Below, in pieces: positions 36,414 through 44,757 of a stretch of 64,000 bases of DNA (the first letter of the stretch is position 1; each line of letters begins with the position of its first letter). The position numbers and the translations under genes were made by a program. Source of the DNA: Ancylobacter rudongensis (lineage in GTDB: Bacteria; Pseudomonadota; Alphaproteobacteria; Rhizobiales; Xanthobacteraceae); NCBI RefSeq assembly GCF_900100155.1, contig NZ_FMTP01000004.1, forward strand, positions 310,001 to 374,000, in the 5' to 3' direction. Below the pieces are notes generated by a model that was not told where the DNA came from, did not search any database, and saw only the letters and a program-made list of their open reading frames with translations.

Positions 36414-37028
36414 ATGGCGCACATTCCGGACGGCCTTCTTTCCGCCCCCGTCCTCGTTGGCGGCGGCCTCCTCGCCGCCGCCGGCGTGGCGCTGGGGCTG
36501 CACCGGCTCGATGAGCGGATGATCCCACGCACCGCGCTCCTCGCGGCGGCATTCTTCGCGGGTTCGCTGGTCGCGGTGCCGGTGGGGCCGTCGAGCGTGC
36601 ATCTGCTGCTGGCGGGGTTGATGGGGGTGATGCTCGGCACTGCCACCTTTCTGGCCGTGCTGGTGGCCCTGTTGTTGCAGGCGCTGCTGTTCGGTTTCGG
36701 CGGGCTGACGACGCTCGGGGTGAACACGGTGAACATTGCGCTGCCGGGGGTGCTGTGCGGGCTCGCGTTGGGGCCGCTGATCCGCGCCACCGCGCGGCCT
36801 TCGGTGCGGCTGGCGGCCGGCGCGCTGGCCGGGGGGCTGGCGGTACTGGGGACCGGCGGGCTCGTCGCCCTTTCGCTGTGGCTGTCGTCCAGCGCCTACA
36901 CACCGGCGGCCCGCGTGGTGATCGCCACCTATCTGCCGCTCGCGCTGGTGGAGGCCTTCATCACCGCCTCCATCATCGCCTTCCTCGCCCGCGTCCAGCC
37001 CGGGGCGCTGCGGCCGGCTGCGCCATGA
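36414..37028 (+). CDS. nikM: NikM, substrate-binding (S) component of the nickel ECF transporter
   Basis: A 204-aa CbiM/NikM-family membrane protein with six to seven helices. The N-terminus is MAHIPDGLLS: after Met removal the histidine becomes residue 2, which is the position of the nickel-binding His in NikM (usually MHIPDG). His63 in PSSVHLLLAGLMG corresponds to the second metal histidine. It binds Ni2+ and docks on the NikQ/NikO energy unit. The stop overlaps the nikL start (ATGA). Confidence 0.9.
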   Translation: MAHIPDGLLSAPVLVGGGLLAAAGVALGLHRLDERMIPRTALLAAAFFAGSLVAVPVGPSSVHLLLAGLMGVMLGTATFLAVLVALLLQALLFGFGGLTTLGVNTVNIALPGVLCGLALGPLIRATARPSVRLAAGALAGGLAVLGTGGLVALSLWLSSSAYTPAARVVIATYLPLALVEAFITASIIAFLARVQPGALRPAAP

Positions 37029-37573
37029 TCCGTCTCCTGACGGGGGTCCTGCTGGCACTGGCGTTCATCGGCCCGGCGCAGGCGCACAAGCTGAAGGTCT
37101 TCGCCACGGTGGAGGGCGGCGAGGTGAAGGGCTACGCCTTTTTCATCGGCGGCGGCCGCGCGGCGCAGACGGCGTGGGTGGCCAGAGATGCGGCCGGCGC
37201 GCCGTTCGCTTCCGGCACCACCGACGGGGAGGGGCGCTTCGCCTTCCCTGCGCCGCAGCCACCCACGGACGCCACGGTGACGGTCGACACGCGCGAGGGG
37301 CATGTGGCCTCGGTGACGCTGCCGTCGTCGCGCTTCGGTGGCAGGGCGGTTGCGGCCACCCCGACGCTGCCGACGGACGGCCCGAGCCCGATCGACCCAG
37401 ATGCCCGCCTTGCCGCGCTGGTCGAGGCGGCGGTGCAGCGGCAGGTGGCGCCGCTGATGGAGCGGATTGAGCAGCTGGATACGCGCCTGCGCTATGCCGA
37501 CATCCTCTCCGGCGTCTTCCTCATTCTCGGCCTTGCCGGCATCGGGTTATGGGCGAGGGGGCGGCGCGGATGA
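37025..37573 (+). CDS. nikL: NikL, accessory component of the nickel ECF transporter
   Basis: A 182-aa protein with a signal peptide (LLALAFIGPAQA) directly followed by HKLKVFATVEGGEVKGYAFF, a beta-rich domain, a coiled segment (about 120-160) and a C-terminal transmembrane helix (VFLILGLAGIGLWARGRRG). This layout is that of NikL in nikKMLQO operons, where it replaces NikN. The mature N-terminal His may assist metal handover. It overlaps both neighbours by ATGA. Confidence 0.82.
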   Translation: MIRLLTGVLLALAFIGPAQAHKLKVFATVEGGEVKGYAFFIGGGRAAQTAWVARDAAGAPFASGTTDGEGRFAFPAPQPPTDATVTVDTREGHVASVTLPSSRFGGRAVAATPTLPTDGPSPIDPDARLAALVEAAVQRQVAPLMERIEQLDTRLRYADILSGVFLILGLAGIGLWARGRRG

Positions 37574-38307
37574 CGGCGGGGAGCATCGCGCAGACGTCTC
37601 CCCAGCGCGACCTGCGCCTGAACCTCGTCGCCGCCTTCATCGTGCTCGCCTGCCTGTCGCAGCTGCACACGCTGCCTGTCGCGGCGGCGGCGCTGGCGGC
37701 GGTGGGGCTGGCGGCCGCCTGGCGGCGGCCCGGCCCCCAACTCTGGCGGCGGCTGCTGCATGTCGAGGGCTTCCTGCTGCTGCTGTTCGCCACGCTGCCC
37801 TTCACCCTGCCGGGACAGCCGCTGTTTTCCCTCGGCCCGCTGACCGCGAGCGTCGAGGGCGTGGAGCGGGCGGCGCTGATCGCCACCAAGGTCTCCGCCT
37901 GCGTGCTGGTGCTCTCGGCGCTGCTGGGCGCGGTCGAGCCGGCGCGGCTCGGCCCCGCGCTGCGCGGGCTCCATGTGCCGGAGGCGATCGTGCGCCTGTT
38001 TGTATTGACAGCGCGCTATCTCGGGTTGATCCGCGACGAGGCGCGGCGGCTGCAGGAGGCGATGCGGATGCGCAGCTTCCGCCCCGGCACGAACCGCCAC
38101 AGCTGGCGCAGCTATGGTCACCTTGTCGGCATGCTGCTGGTGCGGGCGCTGGAGCGGGCGCAGCGTGTGGAGGAAGCCATGCGCTGCCGGGGCTATGAGG
38201 GCCGCTTTCCCCATCTGCCGCAGCCCTCTCCCACACGGCGCGACTGGGCGGGCCTCGTGCTCGCGCTGGTCTTCGGCCTCGCGGTGACGATCGCGGACCG
38301 GCTATGA
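37570..38307 (+). CDS. nikQ: NikQ, transmembrane T component of the nickel ECF transporter
   Basis: A 245-aa CbiQ/EcfT-family protein with about five helices. The two coupling motifs that contact the ATPase are present: EARRLQEAMRMRSF (about 159-172) and ERAQRVEEAMRCRGY (about 197-211), both with the Ala-Arg-Gly type signature. The ATG at 37570 overlaps the nikL stop. Confidence 0.88.
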   Translation: MTAGSIAQTSPQRDLRLNLVAAFIVLACLSQLHTLPVAAAALAAVGLAAAWRRPGPQLWRRLLHVEGFLLLLFATLPFTLPGQPLFSLGPLTASVEGVERAALIATKVSACVLVLSALLGAVEPARLGPALRGLHVPEAIVRLFVLTARYLGLIRDEARRLQEAMRMRSFRPGTNRHSWRSYGHLVGMLLVRALERAQRVEEAMRCRGYEGRFPHLPQPSPTRRDWAGLVLALVFGLAVTIADRL

Positions 38308-39020
38308 GCGCGCTTGTCGCCCTTGAGGGTGTCACCGTTGCCCGCGAAGGGGTCGATGTGTTGCGTGAGGTCAATTTCGCCCTTGCCGCCGGTGAGCGGC
38401 TGGCCATTGTCGGGCCGAACGGGGCGGGCAAGACGACGCTGCTGCGCGCCCTTGTCGGGCTGGAGCGCCCAAGCGCCGGGCAGGTGAGGCTGTTCGGCAC
38501 GGCATGCCGGAGCGAGCGCGAGTTCCGTCCCCTGCGCCCGCGCATCGGCTATCTGTTCCAGGATAGTGACGACCAGCTGTTCTGCCCGAGCGTGATCGAG
38601 GATGTCGCCTTCGGCCCGCTCAATCTCGGCTGCACCCAGGCGGAGGCGTTCCGCCGGGCCGAGGAGGTGCTGGCGACGCTCGGCATCGGCGCTCTCGCCG
38701 AGCGCATCAGCCATCGGCTTTCCGGCGGCGAGAAGCGTCTCGTCTGCCTCGCCGGGCTGCTGGCGATGCAGCCGGACGTGCTGCTGCTGGATGAACCCAC
38801 CAACGGCGTCGACACCGAGAACGGCAAGCGCCTGCGGGCGGCGCTGCGTGCTTTTCCCGGCGCCATGCTGCTGGTCTCGCACGATGACGGCTTCATCGCC
38901 GAGCTGGCGACGCGGGCCCTGGCGATTGAGGGCGGGCGTCTGTTCCCGGCCGCGCTGCACGCCCACCCGCACAGCCATACCCATTCCCACCCGCATATCC
39001 ATCCGGTGACGGCGAGCTAA
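38304..39020 (+). CDS. nikO: NikO, ATPase of the nickel ECF transporter with His-rich tail
   Basis: A 238-aa EcfA-type ATPase with Walker A GPNGAGKTT, Q-loop LFQDSDDQLF, signature LSGGEKRL, Walker B LLLDEPTNGVD and H-loop SHDDGF. The C-terminus ends in a His-rich tail (HAHPHSHTHSHPHIHP) that could store or buffer nickel. Last gene of nikKMLQO; it overlaps nikQ by ATGA. The subfamily could also serve cobalt, but the NikR box and NikK/NikL point to nickel. Confidence 0.9.
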   Translation: MSALVALEGVTVAREGVDVLREVNFALAAGERLAIVGPNGAGKTTLLRALVGLERPSAGQVRLFGTACRSEREFRPLRPRIGYLFQDSDDQLFCPSVIEDVAFGPLNLGCTQAEAFRRAEEVLATLGIGALAERISHRLSGGEKRLVCLAGLLAMQPDVLLLDEPTNGVDTENGKRLRAALRAFPGAMLLVSHDDGFIAELATRALAIEGGRLFPAALHAHPHSHTHSHPHIHPVTAS

Positions 39021-39113
39021 GGCACCACGGCGCCGCGCGTCCTTCCCTCCGCCGCCTCTCGCGGGGTGAAAAGCGCCGGGAAGCGCGGCGCGCGGTATGG
39101 ACAATCTCAAATT

Positions 39114-39126
39114 GTGGTCTGACCAC
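39114..39126. promoter_or_regulatory. FCD-GntR-type operator, site 1
   Basis: The perfect palindrome GTGGTCTGACCAC. It shares the GGTCwGACC core with four further sites near the ABC operon and the GntR gene at 50968-51729. TGGT-N3-ACCA dyads are classical FadR/FCD-family operators. Confidence 0.6.
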
Positions 39127-39348
39127 GCTAGATACGGAACCGCTGGCCGGACATGCCGCGGCCGGACTAATCGGCTTACGCGCGACGGTCCGCGCGGGCG
39201 CCTATTCCTTGGGCGATCAGTCGCAGATGCAGCGTCACATAAGGGGATATATGGCCTCTTACGGTATCCGTCCACAGGGCGTCCCGCCGTCGATTCGTCC
39301 CTCTGCCTAATGGAAAGGCGGGCCGGCGTCCAAAATTTGGATTTGCCA

Positions 39349-39387
39349 GCGCGGTCAGACCGCGCAATCCTGACAACAGGTCAGACC
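39349..39387. promoter_or_regulatory. FCD-GntR-type operators, sites 2 and 3
   Basis: A 17-base perfect palindrome GCGCGGTCAGACCGCGC (39349-39365) and a second core GGTCAGACC (39379-39387), centres 26 bases apart. They lie 44 to 82 bases before the binding-protein start codon, a repressor-like position. Confidence 0.65.
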
Positions 39388-39430
39388 GCATGAGCCATCT
39401 TAACCGACACCCTTGACCCTGGGACGCAAC

Positions 39431-41113
39431 ATGCTTGGCACAGTGAGTACCGGACTTCTCGACCTTGGACGGCGGGTCCTTGTCCCGTCCCGCAGCATGG
39501 CGCACGCCCCGCGCCTGACCTTCGCCGGCCTGCTGGCGGGCGGCATCGGTGCCGGCCTCGTCGCAGCGCTGCTGGCCGCGCCCCTGCCGGCGCGGGCACA
39601 GGATGCCAAGACCACGCTGGTGGTCGCCGCCCCGCGCACGCCGGAATCTCTCGACCAGGAATACCCGCCGACCGAGGCCGGCCATGAGGTGCGCCGCAAC
39701 GTCAATGAGCGCCTGCTTGGCTACGCCCAGAAGAAGGGCGATGACGGCATCCTCTACGAGGATTTCACCACCATCGTCGGCGTGCTGGCGGAGAGCTACG
39801 AACTCTCACCGGACAAGAAGTCCATCACCTTCAAGCTGCGCAAGGGCGTGAAGTCCTACAACGGCAACGAGCTGAACGCCGACACGGTGATGTGGTCGTT
39901 CGAGCGCGGCTGGAACATGAAGTCGAACTTCCACTGGTACATGACGCAGATCTTCAAGATCGAGGATCCGAAGGTCGCCTTCACCAAGGTGGACGACTAC
40001 ACGGTCAAAGTGTCGATCCCGAATCCCTCGCCGCTGCTGGACCGCATCTGGATCAACAGTGACCTTGGCATTCTCGACGCCACCGAAGTGAAGAAGCACC
40101 TCACCCCCGAAGACCCCTGGGGCGCGCGCTGGCTTTCCACCAACACCGCCTCCTTCGGTCCCTACCAGATCACCAAATACACGCCCGGCCAGGAAGTGGT
40201 CTATGACGCCAACCCGAACTACTGGCGGGGCCCGGCCAGGCTGAAGCGGGTGATCCTGCGCGAGATGCCGACCTCGGCTAATCGGGTGGCCGCGCTTCAG
40301 GCCGGCTCGGTCGATGTCGCGGAATATCTGCTGCCGCGCGAGCTGGCGCTGCTCTCCAAGGTGCCCGGCGTCACCGTCTACAAGGTGTTCGGTAACTTCA
40401 TCCACCGCGTGGAAATGAACAACGCCAAGCCGCCCTTCGATAATCTGAAGGTGCGCCAGGCAGTGAATTATCTTGTGCCGCGCGAGGAAATCCTCAAGAG
40501 CGTGTATTTCAACACGGCGCGCTTCACCAAGAGCCCGATTTCCGAGATCTACCCGGCCTTTACCGACGAGTACTTCTTCTTCAACAACGATCCCGCCAAG
40601 GCGAAGGAGCTGCTGAAGGAGGCCGGCTTCCCCGAAGGCTTCAAGACCCAGCTCGCCTACCGCACCGGCGACCAGATCGAGGAAGAGATCGCCGTCATCC
40701 TGAAATCGGCCTTCGCCAAGGGCGGCATCGATGTCGAGCTGCTGAAGCTGCCGGCCTCCACCCTGGTCGAGCGCTACACCAAGGGCGAGGTGCCGATGTA
40801 CTTCTTCCGCGACATGGCGATCGTGCCGGACGCGGCCTATGTCGCCAATCTCTGGCTCAACAGCGCCTCGGCGATCAACTACTCGAAGTTCAAGAGCGAT
40901 GAGGTCGACGCCCTCATCAATGCCGGCCTGACCAGCACCGACGAGGCCAAGCGCGTCGCCGACATGAAGCGGGTGCAGCAGATCACCATGGAGGGCGCGC
41001 CCTGGGTGTTCCTGATGAACCCCGGCTACCAGCTGGCCACGCGGGCCAATGTGAAGGGCTATTCCTGGTACACGCCGAACGGCAACGCCTTCTACGACAT
41101 GTACAAGGAGTGA
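39431..41113 (+). CDS. Family-5 (peptide/opine-type) ABC transporter substrate-binding protein
   Basis: A 560-aa SBP_bac_5 protein. The signal region is long: an N-terminal basic stretch then AGLLAGGIGAGLVAALLAAP to ARA before QDAKTT; an internal start at 39497 (MAHAPRLTF) would give a more usual signal length. Family markers: FKLRKGVKSYNG (about 138-149), NPNYWRGPARLKRVIL and RQAVNYLVPREEIL. It binds a peptide-like or amide ligand in the periplasm. A perfect hairpin follows. The linked hydantoinase and ureidoglycolate-lyase-like genes suggest cyclic amides or ureides as ligands. Confidence 0.85.
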   Translation: MLGTVSTGLLDLGRRVLVPSRSMAHAPRLTFAGLLAGGIGAGLVAALLAAPLPARAQDAKTTLVVAAPRTPESLDQEYPPTEAGHEVRRNVNERLLGYAQKKGDDGILYEDFTTIVGVLAESYELSPDKKSITFKLRKGVKSYNGNELNADTVMWSFERGWNMKSNFHWYMTQIFKIEDPKVAFTKVDDYTVKVSIPNPSPLLDRIWINSDLGILDATEVKKHLTPEDPWGARWLSTNTASFGPYQITKYTPGQEVVYDANPNYWRGPARLKRVILREMPTSANRVAALQAGSVDVAEYLLPRELALLSKVPGVTVYKVFGNFIHRVEMNNAKPPFDNLKVRQAVNYLVPREEILKSVYFNTARFTKSPISEIYPAFTDEYFFFNNDPAKAKELLKEAGFPEGFKTQLAYRTGDQIEEEIAVILKSAFAKGGIDVELLKLPASTLVERYTKGEVPMYFFRDMAIVPDAAYVANLWLNSASAINYSKFKSDEVDALINAGLTSTDEAKRVADMKRVQQITMEGAPWVFLMNPGYQLATRANVKGYSWYTPNGNAFYDMYKE

Positions 41114-41132
41114 GCCGCCGCCGCTCGCTCAA

Positions 41133-41160
41133 GAGTGTCCCGGCTTCGGTCGGGACACTC
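41133..41160 (+). terminator. Perfect 10-bp hairpin after the binding-protein gene
   Basis: Arms gagtgtcccg and cgggacactc with an eight-base loop, 20 bases after the stop and no U-tract. It matches the intercistronic hairpins after the other two ABC binding-protein genes. Confidence 0.6.
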
Positions 41161-41195
41161 GCCGCGCCTCCCCCCACCGGACGCACGAGCCCCGC

Positions 41196-42248
41196 ATGAC
41201 TGTCGCCGTCCGCCTCGCCGGATTCTGGGGCACCGTTCCCCGCCCGTTGAAGATCGTCGTCAGCCGCCTCTTCATGCTGGTGCCCCAGCTCTTCGGCGTG
41301 ATGATGGTGACATTTCTGCTGGTGCGCCTGCTGCCGGGCGACCCGGCGCTGCTGCTGCTCGGCAACATGGCGACGCCCGACACCATCGCCGCCTTCCGCG
41401 AGCGGCTCGGCCTCGACCTGCCGATCTGGGACCAGTTCCTGCGCTATGTCTGGAACGCCCTGCACGGCGATCTCGGCACTTCGATCTTCACCTCACAGCC
41501 CGTCGTCTCCGACCTTCTGGAGCGCGCGCCGGCGACGCTGGAACTGATCACCTACGCCATGGCGCTCACCATCCTCATCGGGGTGACGCTGGCCATCGTC
41601 TCGGTGGTGCGGCCGGGCGGGGCGGTGGATATCGGCAGCCGCATCTACGGCCTTGCCGCCGGCGCGATCCCCGATTTCTGGATCGGGCTGCTGCTGATCT
41701 ACTTCTTCTTCTACATGCTGGGCTGGGCGGCCGCGCCGTTCGGGCGCATCGACACCTTCGTCACGCCGCCTCCCGCCGTAACGGGCTTCTACACTCTGGA
41801 CAGCCTCATCGCCGGCAACCCGCAGGCTTTCTTCTCCTCGGTCGGGCGACTGGTGCTGCCGGTGCTGACGCTCGCCATCGTCAATGCCGGGGCTCTGATG
41901 AAGATGACCAAGACCGTCTTCGCCGATGTCTACCGCAGTGATTTCATCCGCCACGCCCGCGCCTCGGGCCTGCCGGAGCGGACCATCCGACGCATTGCGC
42001 TGCGCAACTGCCTGCCGCCGATCATCACCCTTGTCGGTTTCATGGTCGGCTTTCTGCTCGGGGCGGCGGTGCTGGTGGAGACCATCTTCTCTTGGGGCGG
42101 GCTGGGGCAATATGCGGTGCAGGCGGTGGTGAACAGCGATTATCCCGCGCTGCAGGGCTTCGTGCTGGTGGCCGCCACCTTCATCCTGGTCGTCTATACC
42201 GTGGTCGACATCCTCTACGAACTCGCCGATCCGAGGATCCGGGTATGA
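41196..42248 (+). CDS. DppB-type ABC permease
   Basis: A 350-aa permease longer than usual DppB because of an extra loop near residues 185-215. Six helices; first at about 27-48 (MLVPQLFGVMMVTFLLVRLL, then PGDPALLLLG, the DppB signature). The EAA loop is DFIRHARASGLPERTIRRIA (about 249-268). Its TGA overlaps the next permease start (ATGA). Confidence 0.87.
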   Translation: MTVAVRLAGFWGTVPRPLKIVVSRLFMLVPQLFGVMMVTFLLVRLLPGDPALLLLGNMATPDTIAAFRERLGLDLPIWDQFLRYVWNALHGDLGTSIFTSQPVVSDLLERAPATLELITYAMALTILIGVTLAIVSVVRPGGAVDIGSRIYGLAAGAIPDFWIGLLLIYFFFYMLGWAAAPFGRIDTFVTPPPAVTGFYTLDSLIAGNPQAFFSSVGRLVLPVLTLAIVNAGALMKMTKTVFADVYRSDFIRHARASGLPERTIRRIALRNCLPPIITLVGFMVGFLLGAAVLVETIFSWGGLGQYAVQAVVNSDYPALQGFVLVAATFILVVYTVVDILYELADPRIRV

Positions 42249-43087
42249 GGGCGACCTTCACGCGCTATCTCAGCCGCCATCCCGGGGCGGTGATCGGGCT
42301 GGTGCTGCTGGGCCTGCAGGTCATCGCTATCCTGTTCGCGCCATGGCTCACCTCCTATTCGCCTGTCGAGGCCGACCCGCTGGCCTCGCTGGAGCCACCC
42401 TCGCTGGCGCACTGGTTCGGCACCGATGTGTCGGGCATGGATATCTACGCCCGCGTCATCTACGCCACCCGGATCAACCTGCTGATCTCGCTGACCGCTG
42501 TGGCGGTGGCCTTCGTCATCGGCGTGCCGGTCGGGCTGCTGATCGGCTTCTACCGCGGCGGGCTGTCCTCGCTTGTCATGCGGGTGTTCGACTTCATCCA
42601 GTCCTTCCCGATCTTCGTGCTCGGCATGGCGCTTGTCTCGGTCATGGGACAGGAAATCTGGAACGTGTCGATCGTGCTCGCCGTGCTGTTCATCCCGATG
42701 TTCGCCCGCGTGATCCGGGCGGAGGTGCTCTCCCTGCGCGAGCGGCCCTTCGTGGCGGCGGCGCGGTGCAGCGGGGCGACCGACTTCTCCATCATGTTCC
42801 GCCACATCCTGCCCAATGCGCTGACCCCGGCAATCGTACAGATCTCGATCAGCGTCGGCCTTGCCATCCTGCTCACCGCCGGCCTGTCCTTTGTCGGCGC
42901 AGGCGTTCGCATGCCGACGCCGGAATGGGGGCTGATGGTGTCTTCCGGGGCGCAGCAGATGATCCTTGGCGTGTGGTGGGTGTCGCTGTTCCCGGGGCTG
43001 GCCATCGTCATCGCCGTGCTCAGCTTCGCGCTGATCGGCGACATGGCGAAGGACCTCTCCGATCCCACCACGAGGGACCGCCGATGA
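42245..43087 (+). CDS. DppC-type ABC permease
   Basis: A 280-aa permease with the DppC markers HWFGTDVSGMDIYARVIYAT (about 57-76), the EAA loop PFVAAARCSGATDFSIMFRH (about 170-189) and LSFVGAGVRMPTPEWGLM near the end. It partners the DppB-type permease and overlaps the ATPase gene by ATGA. Confidence 0.88.
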   Translation: MRATFTRYLSRHPGAVIGLVLLGLQVIAILFAPWLTSYSPVEADPLASLEPPSLAHWFGTDVSGMDIYARVIYATRINLLISLTAVAVAFVIGVPVGLLIGFYRGGLSSLVMRVFDFIQSFPIFVLGMALVSVMGQEIWNVSIVLAVLFIPMFARVIRAEVLSLRERPFVAAARCSGATDFSIMFRHILPNALTPAIVQISISVGLAILLTAGLSFVGAGVRMPTPEWGLMVSSGAQQMILGVWWVSLFPGLAIVIAVLSFALIGDMAKDLSDPTTRDRR

Positions 43088-44757
43088 GAGCGCCAAACGC
43101 CGCGCCGCTGCTAGCGGTGGACAATCTCAGCGTCGATTTTGGCGAGGGTTCGCCCAAGGCGCTGTCGGGGGTCTCCTTCGAGCTGCGCCGCGACGAGGTG
43201 CTGGGCATTGTCGGCGAGACGGGCGCCGGCAAATCGGTGCTGGCGCGCAGCCTGCTCGACCTGCTGCCCGAGGGCGGGCGCATCGTCGAGGGCGACATAA
43301 GGCTCGACGGCGCCTCGGTGCTCGGACTGAGCGAGACGGAGCAGGGCAAGCTGCGCGGGGCCCGCATCGCCCTTATCGGCACCAATGCCAAGGCGCTGCT
43401 CGACCCGGTGGCGACGGTGGGGGCGCAGATCGCCCGCGTGCTGCGGGCGCATCGCGCCTGCGGCCGACGGGAGGCTTGGGCGGCGGCGGTGGATCTTCTG
43501 GCCCAGGTCGGCATCGTCAATCCGGAGCGGCGGGCAAAGGCCTATCCGCATGAGCTGTCCGGCGGCATGGCCCAGCGCGTGGTCATCGCCATGGCGATGG
43601 TCGCCAATCCCGATATCGTGCTGGCTGATGACGCCACGCTCGGCCTTGATGCCACCATACAGGTGCAGGTGCTGGATCTGTTGGTGAAGCGCTGCCGCGA
43701 ACTCGGCGCCGGCGTCGTGCTCATCACCCATGACCTCGGCATCATCGCCCATTATTGCGACCGGGTGGCGATCATGAAGGGCGGGCGGATCTTCGAGCTG
43801 GGCGAGGTCGGCCGCTTCCTGGAGGGGCCGCGCGACGACTACAGCCGTACGCTGCTCGATGCCGCGCGGGTGCGCCCGACGCCGATGGCGGGGCAGGGCG
43901 AGGGGGGCGGCGTCACGGACGAGGCGCACGCAAAGCCGCTGCTCGATGTGCGGCGGCTGGAAAAGTTCTTCCCCATTGCCGGCAGCACGGAGGTGGTGCG
44001 GGCGATCGACGACGTGTCCTTCTCGGTCGGGCGCGGCGAAACGCTGGCGCTGGTGGGGGAGAGCGGTTCCGGCAAGACGACGGTGGGGCAATGTCTCGTG
44101 CGGCTGCTGGAGTGCGATGGCGGCGGCATCACCTTTGACGGCGTTGACATCACCGACATGCCGGCCAAGGAATTCCGCCCCCTGCGACGGCGCCTGCAGA
44201 TGGTGTTCCAGGAACCCTATGTGGCGCTCAACCCGCGCTGGCCGGTGCGGGCGCTGATTGCCGAACCGCTGCGGCTCGACCCCGGCCTCGACGCCAAGGG
44301 GCGCGAGCACCGGGTCCGGCAATTGCTCGATCTGGTCCACCTGCCGCTGAGCCTTGCGGAGGCCTATCCGCACGAACTGACCGCCGGCGAGCAGAAGCGC
44401 ATCGGCATTGCCCGCGCTCTGGCCACCGGGCCGGACTTCGTGGTGTTCGACGAGCCGACTACCGCGCTCGACATCAGGGTGCGGGCGCAGATCATCGATC
44501 TGGTGCGCGACTTGCAGGCCGAGATCGGCATGTCGGCGCTGTTCATCACCCACGATCTCAACTCGGTGCGCTCGCTCGCCCACAATGTCGCGGTTATGCG
44601 CCACGGCAAGATCGTCGAGTACGGTGAAACCGAAGCCATCTTCGCCCACCCGACGCAGGACTACACCCGCATGCTGCTTTCCGCCGAACTGCCCATCGAG
44701 CAGGGCCTGCTCCAGCGCGACCGGGCCGAGGCCCGCCGTCTTGCGGGAACGGCCTGA
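43084..44757 (+). CDS. Fused two-domain ABC ATPase (DppD-DppF type) with one degenerate site
   Basis: A 557-aa tandem ATPase. NBD1 (1-265): Walker A GETGAGKS (44-51), signature LSGGM (158-162), H-loop ITHDLG; but the Q-loop glutamine is missing (LIGTNAKALLDP, about 97-107) and Walker B ends Asp-Asp (LADDATLGLD, 180-189) instead of Asp-Glu. NBD2 (285-557): Walker A GESGSGKT, Q376, Walker B FDEPTTALD intact, but signature changed to LTAGE (432-436). NBD1 catalytic elements pair with the NBD2 signature, so one composite site is degenerate and the other consensus. It drives the peptide-type importer. Fused DppD-DppF proteins are common; the asymmetry is notable. Confidence 0.88.
   Translation: MRAPNAAPLLAVDNLSVDFGEGSPKALSGVSFELRRDEVLGIVGETGAGKSVLARSLLDLLPEGGRIVEGDIRLDGASVLGLSETEQGKLRGARIALIGTNAKALLDPVATVGAQIARVLRAHRACGRREAWAAAVDLLAQVGIVNPERRAKAYPHELSGGMAQRVVIAMAMVANPDIVLADDATLGLDATIQVQVLDLLVKRCRELGAGVVLITHDLGIIAHYCDRVAIMKGGRIFELGEVGRFLEGPRDDYSRTLLDAARVRPTPMAGQGEGGGVTDEAHAKPLLDVRRLEKFFPIAGSTEVVRAIDDVSFSVGRGETLALVGESGSGKTTVGQCLVRLLECDGGGITFDGVDITDMPAKEFRPLRRRLQMVFQEPYVALNPRWPVRALIAEPLRLDPGLDAKGREHRVRQLLDLVHLPLSLAEAYPHELTAGEQKRIGIARALATGPDFVVFDEPTTALDIRVRAQIIDLVRDLQAEIGMSALFITHDLNSVRSLAHNVAVMRHGKIVEYGETEAIFAHPTQDYTRMLLSAELPIEQGLLQRDRAEARRLAGTA

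Larger units (their letters stand above)
39021..39430. other. 410-base intergenic region upstream of the peptide-type ABC operon
   Basis: No convincing gene. It holds three GGTCwGACC palindromes described separately, and a plausible promoter close to the first. The nikO gene ends just before it without a clear U-tract terminator. Confidence 0.6.
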
